Assembly (NCBI GenBank): GCA_003988855.1
Contig: QYAI01000296.1
Coordinates: 1-14,582, forward strand
Source: Arachnopeziza araneosa
Taxonomy: Eukaryota > Ascomycota > Leotiomycetes > Helotiales > Arachnopezizaceae
DNA: 14,582 nucleotides
Direction: 5' to 3'
In this document: positions 8,229 to 14,582 of the stretch, piece after piece
How the letters are laid out: each line of letters starts with the position of its first letter
Position numbering within the stretch: the stretch's first letter is position 1
Made by a program: the position numbers and the translations under genes
The notes under the pieces: generated by a model
Database searches by the model: none
The model's input: only the letters and a program-made list of their open reading frames with translations
Told to the model about the DNA's origin: nothing

Positions 8229-10001
8229 TGTTCATTAGGTCACGCGTGCTAGTAGACGATCATGTACTTGAGTTGATGGATTAGTTATTCATCTTTGGAT
8301 TAGGCTAGCTGTGTGCTAATCTTGTCCTTCTTACTCCCCACTTGTATATATTCGAGCCTATCATTGGTGATGAAGAGATGGTCAAATGTGTTGTTCGTTA
8401 CGACCGAGACGGGGTGGAATGACTGCATCAGAAAGTGGGGTTATCAGGACTTCACGGGGGTTCTGTACTTGGCCAATGATCTTAAGGAACAACAGGCGGT
8501 CCAGTTTGCACCGTCTGCAACATGCTCTTATGGAATCAGTCACTTGGAGACTTGAAAAGATAGGATGGCTTGACTCAAGCACTCTATCACAAATAACTAA
8601 ATATGCATCTATTTAATCATCTTATATGAACCAGACTCCATAAGGCTGAGGACTCTCAAAGCCTCTGTGGCCAATCAGAGGAATAAAAGTCTGCTAAATT
8701 CTCTTCGAGTTAATACTTTACCTAGTAAATCCCTCTCACTATATGTCAAGGCTTGAAACTGGACAATATTCAATGGAATTAGGGAGAATTAAAAAGCATC
8801 ATATTTTTCAATCCCGTTCCTATTTTGTTCTTTACGAGCAGAGCACAGTTGGATACAGATTTGTTGCATAATTCTTGCAAATAAAATGCTGTACAATAGT
8901 CGATGATGCTATAACTATAGCTTATGCTATAGCAGCCGGCGCTTCTTTTTCACATCTAGTAGAGAAGTGAGGACTAGTCGTTACCAAAGCTCTACCTTCT
9001 CTAACCCTATCATCCAGCCTCAGCATTTTACGAAGCGTAATTAGCTCGCGAGCATATAAGACGAAGAAAATGTTTTGACTTACCATTTCGTTAGACCAAC
9101 TTTCTTGCATTACTAATAAACTGTACCAGGTTAAGTTCAAGCCTACTATCATGAAGGAAGCTTATTTACCATCCTAAGTCTAAGACGAGACCGAACACCG
9201 ACAATTCTGTTTCAAGTATTGAACGTCTGCTAGAAGGATAAGAAGGATGGATGATATTGAGATATAGCGCTAGGGATTGCAAGGTCGGATTATTAATGGC
9301 TATGGAGTAGTGAATTCGTTATACTTGTTTTTCAGTGCGGCTAACTCTCTCGTTAAAGTAGTTAGTGCTATTGTGTTAGCAGGAAGTAGGCAACTAGAGG
9401 CCTAATTACCGCTATGGAAGAGGGGAAAGAAGATAGAGGTAAATGAAAGAGATACTGTACGAGGGTAGGAGGAGCAGCCAATAAAATAAGAATCTCGTTG
9501 GCTTCCGGCTGACTCTCGATATGTATATTTCGGAAGAACAACTGAAGCAAGAACCTGAAACAAAAACCGTGTGTTCGAAAGACCAGAAAGTAGTGCAAAC
9601 AGCAAGCAATGAATAAGTAGATGAATCAATGAATCAGTAAGAAAAGAATATCAGTCAATAAAATCCGTATGATCAATGCTCCATTCGCAACCATGAATCT
9701 TCTCTTGTTCTTGTGTGTGTCCCCCTTCTTGCTGTGTAGATGCATAGTAGGACCTCCTTTATAGAGTCCTCAACATGTGCTTTCACTAGCGAAATAGCCG
9801 AAAAATACCATGCACCCTAGAACCCCACTACAATACCTGCCTGATGTCAATTTGATTCATGGAGCGATGCAGAGTGTAGTAATCTATTACGTGATATTAA
9901 TATCTCCTTCGAATACTTTGTCTCGAAGCCTATTAGGCTGAAGGCGAGGACTTATGGCGTAGGTCGGAGTTGATTGTTATAGATTCATACACCAAAAGGA
10001 C
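8229..10001. other. AT-rich intergenic stretch, no gene recognised
   Basis: Between the zinc-module gene and the 3' end of SPB4 there is 1.77 kb without a supportable gene. Short frames overlap on both strands around 8313-8616 and 9368-9630, but several frames are equally open and none shows a motif. On the minus strand near 9084 there is a GTAAGT donor-like site after an ATG-containing frame (9152-8922), which could be an exon remnant. TA-rich words such as CTAATTA, TTAGCTA and CTAGAGGCC are frequent, as in DNA altered by repeat-induced point mutation. No terminal repeats, tRNA or CRISPR-like array was seen. Confidence 0.5.
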
Positions 10002-11920
10002 CTAAGCATCAAACCCCTCAAACTCTTCCTCTTGTTCCTGAGCCTTAACTTTCTTCCTTACTTCTTCTACCAGCTTCTGTACCTCTCTTTCTTTCACTCT
10101 CTCCTCTTCCGTTAACTTGTCGACTCGCTCCGCTTCTCTCTTCCTCTTCCTCCTCTCTCTCTTATCATCTTTTTCACTTTTTCCCTCAGTCTTTCTACTC
10201 CACGCCTCTCGCTCCTTTTTCTTCCTCAAAGCCTCCTCGCTTGGCACATACGGCTCCTTATTCTTTTCTTCTTCTATGGCTAATAGCCTTGCTTTCTCCC
10301 TGGCCTTGTCTTTATACGAGTATTCTGCCATGTCGACTTTCATACCAAGGGTTTTATCTCCGTCCCATTTCTTCAACTCGGGCATCTTAGGGAGACGGAT
10401 AAGTCCCCAAGCATGGCCAAGTTCTGCCCACTCCAAGTCCGCGACACGAAAGATAGAGCTGGCTTGGTGTTTGCTATAGGCTTGAACCCAGCTTACAAAT
10501 GCTCGCTGACCTTTATCATACAGTGCTCTATCAGCAAGAACCTCCTTTCGCATCTTCCCCGTTGCTATCTCAGCATTTATTTCTGTGATGTTGATTTCTG
10601 GTCTTGTGAGCAAGGAGATTGGCGTCTTTCGTATTTCGAGGAAAGAAATATAGTCTTCTTCCCTTCCTGGTTGGAGGAATATAACACTAAGTCCCTTCCG
10701 CCCTGCTCTTCCGGCTCGACCGCAGCGATGTAAGAAGACTTTAGGATCGGATGGAGGATCAATCTGGACTACTAAGTCGACCTGGGGGATGTCAAGACCA
10801 CGAGCTGCTACGTCGGTGGTAAGGAGAATGGTGGGTGTGGGCATTGTGATGTACTTGGAAAAGTTTTTCTGTCGGACATTGGGAGGGTGTTTCCCGTGAA
10901 GGGGGATGAGAGAGAATTGTGATGGGAGAAGAGCGGAGAGTAGATGTTGGAAATAGTCCACTGCGGCACAGGTTGACAGGTAGACGATTGTTTTTTGAGG
11001 GGTTGGCTCGAGTTTAGAGAGAAGAGAGAGCAGAGCCGGGAATTTATGCCTGGGTGGAGTGAGTAGGTAGCTCATCTGCAGACTTGCAGGTGTTCTCTTG
11101 TCATCTCCAGCAGCACTTCTGACTTTGACTGCAATCTTGACCGGATTTCGTAGTCCAACTCTCACAATCTCACCGACAGCTTCGGAGACGCTGGCACTGA
11201 ACAGGCCAGTCCGTCTCTGCTTGGGTAATCGTCCCAGTATCTTCTGCAAATCATCTTTGAATCCCAAATCGAGTAATCTGTCTGCTTCATCCAGCACGAG
11301 TACTTCGAAGGAGGACTGTGGACAATGTACATGTGGTGAGGAGAGAAGCTCGAGGAGTCGCCCAGGAGTCGAAATCAGCAAGTTTGGGGATGTCTTGAGG
11401 AAATGACTGAGGTCTTGCGCAGGCGTGGTGGTCCCGCCAAGAAGAAGTTGTGGTAGAACGGTATTTGTAGATGTTGGGCGTTTCTTTTGTTGGTCTTCAG
11501 AGGAGTTTAGGGCTTCGGCAGATGGTGTATGGAAAGACAGTAGTGAGACTAGGACCGAGTGGATCTGAGTTGCCAGTTCTCGAGTCGGTGATATGATTAT
11601 TGCGCCTACATGATGTTTCTTGATGGGCTCTTCCACCCGCAAAAGCTTTTCCACGACAGGAATGAGGAATGATAGGGTCTTGCCACTTCCAGTGACAGCC
11701 TACAGATGTCAGAAGTCAAGTCCAATGCCTTTACAGAGCCATGGCCTACCTCCACCACGACGTCCTTATTTCCTGCGAAGAGGGGAATTGTTGAAGCTTG
11801 AACGGGCGTCATTTTCGCGAACCCCATGGCGGAAATAGCATCCAGGACCCATTCCGCCAGCGGAGGAGTCAGAGCATCCCATGCCCGTGGATCTTTTTTC
11901 TTCTCTGTCTCGGGTGCCAT
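10002..11920 (-). CDS. SPB4: ATP-dependent RNA helicase Spb4 (DEAD box; DDX55 orthologue)
   Basis: Spb4 remodels 27S pre-rRNA in the nucleolus during 60S ribosomal subunit assembly. Two exons (11920-11750 and 11699-10002) flank a 50-nt intron (11700-11749: GTAGGC, CTGAC branch, TGTAG). They encode 622 residues, close to yeast Spb4 (about 606). Motifs in order: Q motif within 14-46; motif I AVTGSGKT (58-65), which exists only after splicing; Ia PTREL (95-99); Ib TPGR (168-171); II DEAD (194-197); III SAS (225-227); V ARGLD (356-360); VI HRCGRAGR (381-388). A DUF4217-type segment follows at about 420-490, then a Lys/Glu-rich tail typical of the Spb4 group. Motif III is SAS instead of the usual SAT, a conservative change. 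The frame extends upstream to a TTG, so I use the ATG at 11920. It is divergent to DGK1. Confidence 0.95.
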
Positions 11921-12145
11921 GTCTGTTGACAATCTGTTGTTCACCAAAGAATTTTTGACAGCCAACCCACCGATAAGGAAATCTTATCGCCTACGAGGAA
12001 CCGAAAACTTTTTCCAGGGCCCGAAGCAACCTCCAACAATACCAGCGCCGTACAGTAGATTTCAGGACCGCTCTTCACCTGACGAAGGGATTTTCATTCT
12101 CTATGACTTCCTTCCACTACGGCTCTCCATAGCCTCTGTCCACCG

Positions 12146-12258
12146 GTAAGTTGTCCAGTCCATGTCCTTAGCATTGACTCATGTTCTGGTCTTCAAACTC
12201 CGGTCCTCGTATCACATGTGAGTCGCGTGCTTACAAAGATTGACTGACATGCTGGCAG
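12146..12258 (+). other. Candidate 113-nt intron upstream of DGK1
   Basis: It begins with a perfect GTAAGT, has a CTGAC branch site and ends GGCAG about 12 nt later. If used, it lies in the 5' leader of DGK1. Splicing also joins the open frame 11919-12145 in phase to a frame that stays open into DGK1, which is discussed as a finding. Confidence 0.45.
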
Positions 12259-12377
12259 CGCCCGTCTTCCTCTTCACCACATCAACTCGCCGGAAACCCG
12301 GTCATCTTCCAAACCCACGAGTCCAAGGTCCTGTGCCCTCGACGGCGCAAGGAAAGTCATCATACCTCCCTTCAACA

Positions 12378-12425
12378 ATGAAGCGCAGTCTGAAACTGCT
12401 CCAGACTATCCGCTGGAGTCTATAG
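12378..12425 (+). promoter_or_regulatory. uORF in the DGK1 leader
   Basis: The ATG has a good context (ACAATGA) and opens a 15-residue frame, MKRSLKLLQTIRWSL, ending in TAG 152 nt before the DGK1 start. There is no other ATG between this stop and the DGK1 ATG. If the transcript starts upstream of it, the uORF could lower DGK1 translation and depend on reinitiation. Confidence 0.4.
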
Positions 12426-12577
12426 CTTGTTCAACCTCGTTTCCTTCCTTTACAACGACGGCGCGTTCATCGCGAAAAGATAAACATCTCCACTCTGTTA
12501 TTTGGCTTTTACGAATTACGACCCTTGAGCCAATTTTGAACGGCTGTATACAAATATCCACCCTCAGACCATTCACC

Positions 12578-13732
12578 ATGTCGAACATCTCGACCCCGAT
12601 TCCGGCTATGCCTAGAGTCATTTCTCCGAGTCCCACACCATCTGAACGGTCGGATCAAGATGGCTATTTCGGACCTGTGACGCGATCTGCAAGGAAGAAA
12701 CAAATGGTATCTCAAGCGGCTCTAGACGAGATCGATGAAGACGAAGATTCCAGCGCTGATCTGAGAAGAGCGCGGTCTAAAAGTAGGAGTCCGCTGAGAG
12801 TGCGGAAATTGTCTGGCCTGACTACGACAAAATCAATTACGAAACCCGAGGTAAAGAAAGTGGCGGTAGTGGAAAACGGGAACGGTCATACGAATGGTCA
12901 CCTCTCACCAACGAGCGCAAGTTCAGGATGGAGTTGGAGAGACATCAGCCGAAGTCCGAGTCCTCTCGGTCTGATACCCATACATAGACAGTGGCGGATC
13001 TTTGTGCATCGACACGAGATACCCCGAAAGGTATTACACGTCTCTATTGGATTTTTTGCAACTTGGCTTTACGTCTCTGGAACACAGACCACAGCTATCA
13101 CACCTTATCTATTGGGAGCTCTCATTCCAATTGCAACGGTGGACGCTGTGAGGCACAATGTTCCATCGTTCAACCGCTTATATGTCCGCGTATTGGGCGC
13201 GTTTATGCGAGAAACCGAGTACGATGGGTGGAATGGGGTCATCTGGTATCTCCTGGGCGCATGGATCGCGCTTAGCTTCTTTCCAAAAGATATTGGACTG
13301 ATGAGTGTACTTCTACTCTCGTGGTGCGATACGGCCGCGAGTACGGTAGGACGGGCTTACGGTCGTTACACTCCTCGGATCAGGAAAGGAAAGTCACTTG
13401 CAGGATCTCTTGCTGCTTTCGCCGTCGGGGTAATTACTGCGGTTTCATTCTACGGGTGGCTGGCACCAAAATTTGCACCACTCGTCGATATCGACACTCC
13501 TTTCATGTTCACAGGAACGCTGAAACTGCCAACGCCTATCAGGGATATTCTTGGGTTGACCGAGGACCAGAGCAGTGTTGGAGGAGCTCTTGCGTTGGGG
13601 ATCATGAGCATTTGGACAGGATTTGCAGCATCAGCGAGCGAAGTAGTGGATATATTTGGATGGGATGACAACTTGACGATACCGGTCCTCAGTGGGCTGG
13701 CACTGTATGCTTTCTTGAAGATAGTGGACTAG
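12578..13732 (+). CDS. DGK1: CTP-dependent diacylglycerol kinase (Dgk1-like)
   Basis: Dgk1 phosphorylates diacylglycerol to phosphatidate with CTP as donor, in the endoplasmic reticulum and nuclear envelope. It opposes phosphatidate phosphatase (lipin/Pah1) and so affects membrane growth and triacylglycerol use. This single-exon gene encodes 384 residues. Residues 1 to about 135 are Ser/Arg-rich and probably disordered and cytosolic. From about 140 come the PRKVLH motif (Arg150, Lys151) and several membrane segments (near 152-168, 175-192, 225-240, 245-250, 270-292, 335-360 and 365-383). The SWCDTAASTVGR stretch holds Asp251 and Gly258. These four match in order and spacing the residues known as essential in yeast Dgk1 (Arg76, Lys77, Asp177, Gly184), so the enzyme should be active. 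The ATG has a strong context (CACCATGTC). The frame is open upstream to a TTG at 12536 and beyond, but with no ATG. Confidence 0.93.
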   Translation: MSNISTPIPAMPRVISPSPTPSERSDQDGYFGPVTRSARKKQMVSQAALDEIDEDEDSSADLRRARSKSRSPLRVRKLSGLTTTKSITKPEVKKVAVVENGNGHTNGHLSPTSASSGWSWRDISRSPSPLGLIPIHRQWRIFVHRHEIPRKVLHVSIGFFATWLYVSGTQTTAITPYLLGALIPIATVDAVRHNVPSFNRLYVRVLGAFMRETEYDGWNGVIWYLLGAWIALSFFPKDIGLMSVLLLSWCDTAASTVGRAYGRYTPRIRKGKSLAGSLAAFAVGVITAVSFYGWLAPKFAPLVDIDTPFMFTGTLKLPTPIRDILGLTEDQSSVGGALALGIMSIWTGFAASASEVVDIFGWDDNLTIPVLSGLALYAFLKIVD

Positions 13733-13752
13733 ACATCCATCTGATATGGAGT

Positions 13753-13758
13753 AATAAA
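13753..13758 (+). terminator. Possible polyadenylation signal of DGK1
   Basis: AATAAA occurs 20 nt after the DGK1 stop codon. In fungi this signal is loose, so its use is only likely. Confidence 0.4.
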
Positions 13759-13895
13759 TTTCCCGGTAGGGTTCGGGACCGGCGTCATGGGGAAAGGCAC
13801 TCGATACAAGTCACAAATAGAAGTAAATTGTGGAATGCACTTATTTCCTAACCCAGCCACGGAGCAGGCAAACCATGTGGGCTTTGTTGTCCATG

Positions 13896-13910
13896 CATGA
13901 CATGACATGA
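13896..13910. repeat. (CATGA)3 microsatellite
   Basis: Three perfect CATGA units in tandem lie in the region downstream of DGK1. Confidence 0.7.
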
Positions 13911-13936
13911 AAAACAGGCGAACCATTTCTGGTAAA

Positions 13937-13955
13937 GACTGACTGACTGACTGAC
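13937..13955. repeat. (GACT) microsatellite, 4.75 copies
   Basis: Four perfect GACT units plus GAC run in tandem. This is a likely length-variable site. Confidence 0.85.
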
Positions 13956-14004
13956 AATTCTTCCTGCTTATGGGATCTCGACGACGGGAACACCAGTATT
14001 CGCC

Positions 14005-14240
14005 TCATGGACCCCATTGGTCTGTGGATCCAACCCAGCCCTGCGAAGAGACAATTTTTTCGTTCGTAGTGTATCATTGCGTCTTACCTCCGTCGGGTAG
14101 TTGATTCTCCTACGCTCTGGGCTGCAGCGTGCAGGAGAGCCAGCGAAGCCGCCGACTACGGGTACGTTACTTTGAGTGTCTCGGCATGAAAGAGGATTTG
14201 GGACGTACAGCAGGATTGCGCACTTCGGGGCGAGAGACAT
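14005..14240 (-). CDS. Possible small spliced ORF of unknown function
   Basis: An ATG frame of 51 codons (14240-14088) leads into a good 47-nt intron candidate (14041-14087: GTAAGA donor, TTCGCAG acceptor). The frame closes after 11 more residues at a TGA (14005-14007), giving 62 residues. Without splicing the frame would run to 90 residues, ending at 13968. I recognise no domain; the peptide has four Cys and many Pro and Arg. It is convergent to DGK1. It may instead be part of an untranslated region or a longer gene that starts beyond the window. Confidence 0.25.
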
Positions 14241-14561
14241 GGCACGTCAACGGCCATCGAGATTGATCAACGACGACGGCGCGGAAGATATACTATCAGC
14301 TGGGCTCTCGTTCTCGCTGTTTCTAGACTTTCTGATTTGATTATATTTATTTTTTCTCCCTCTCTTTTTTCTATTCGTTGGCGTGCCCAAGGACTCCCGT
14401 CCTGGTCCGCATCGCTCCACAGTCCTATGATCGATCAGCTCCTGTGGGTGAATCCGGCAAGTTAGCTGTTCCTCTCCAGCGACCGCTCCAACACGGTGTG
14501 GTGGGATCCAAGGCCCCAACGTCCAATCGCTCATGGGTCTGCTCAGGTCTCTGGAGGTTTT
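14241..14561. other. Right-hand flank, no certain gene
   Basis: On the minus strand an ATG at 14534 opens a 95-residue frame (to 14247) with a basic middle (RKKRGRKNK) and a Ser-rich end. It stops 4 nt before the ATG of the small spliced ORF at 14240. It could be an upstream exon or chance. No known domain is visible. Confidence 0.2.
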
Positions 14562-14582
14562 GGGGGGGGGGGGGGGGGGGGG
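14562..14582. repeat. Terminal run of 21 G residues
   Basis: The window ends in 21 consecutive G bases. This may be a genuine homopolymer that broke the assembly or a sequencing artefact; the true length is unknown. Confidence 0.9.

Larger units (their letters stand above)
11921..12577. promoter_or_regulatory. Shared divergent intergenic region of SPB4 and DGK1
   Basis: The 657 bp between the two start codons must hold both promoters. I see no strong TATA box. A CT-rich tract (CCTCGTTTCCTTCCTTT, about 12434-12450) precedes DGK1 and may mark its transcription start. The DGK1 side also holds a probable leader intron and a uORF, described separately. Confidence 0.6.

Noticed and set aside
8313..8616. 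Overlapping frames on both strands (66-80 codons)
   Set aside because: Three frames are about equally open, none has a motif or splice logic, and the region is AT-rich. It may be a repeat fragment.
8922..9152. Minus-strand 76-codon frame with an internal GTAAGT
   Set aside because: It could be an exon remnant, but I found no partner exon that extends the frame and no recognisable domain.
9368..9629. Three overlapping minus-strand frames rich in Phe and Leu
   Set aside because: They are typical chance frames in AT-rich DNA and show no domain or splice support.
1..14582. tRNA genes, CRISPR arrays, transposon ends, plasmid or phage features
   Set aside because: I looked for B-box-like strings, regular spaced repeats and terminal inverted or long direct repeats and found none that hold up by eye.

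Overview
The window looks like nuclear DNA of a filamentous ascomycete (Pezizomycotina). A leotiomycete-like fungus is my guess from the gene content and intron style, but that is not proven. The evidence is long genes broken by 45-82 nt introns with GTAAGT/GTACGT-type donors, CTAAC/CTGAC-like branch sites and CAG/TAG acceptors. The recognisable proteins are also fungal: a Rab GAP with a long disordered N-terminus, a membrane-anchored fucose-lectin-like protein, the ribosome-biogenesis helicase Spb4 and the CTP-dependent diacylglycerol kinase Dgk1. There are no operons, ribosome binding sites or bacterial features.

Layout, left to right. 1-849 is the upstream region and leader of the first gene. 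850-3312 (+) is a TBC-domain Rab/Ypt GTPase-activating protein whose single long frame hides a probable 45-nt in-frame intron. 3313-4876 is an unusually long intergenic stretch between convergent genes; it holds an orphan TATA box with a CT-rich tract, microsatellites, a degenerate tandem repeat and a 166-codon open antisense frame. 4877-6613 (-) is a four-exon type II membrane protein with a fucose-lectin-like ectodomain. 6614-10001 is an AT-rich, gene-poor island that looks decayed, with a cryptic spliced gene inside it. 10002-11920 (-) is SPB4 (two exons). It shares a 657-bp divergent intergenic region with DGK1 (12578-13732, +). 13733-14582 has a possible small spliced ORF on the minus strand and ends in 21 G residues.

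The most interesting item is the cryptic gene at 7544-8228 on the minus strand. It is invisible as a long ORF, because its longest exon is only 172 nt. Joining four exons at consensus splice sites gives a 163-residue protein with three back-to-back C-x(4-6)-C-x(10-15)-C-x2-H modules, each separated by one residue. Both introns between the modules interrupt the codon of the last zinc-ligand histidine, in the same phase. This is what tandem duplication of a one-exon zinc module would leave behind. Downstream, coding-like segments broken by stops suggest that the gene was once longer.

The recognised genes are housekeeping or cell-biology genes with unrelated jobs: vesicle traffic, surface glycan binding, 60S ribosome assembly and phosphatidate synthesis. 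Apart from the shared SPB4/DGK1 promoter region, nothing shows that they act together.
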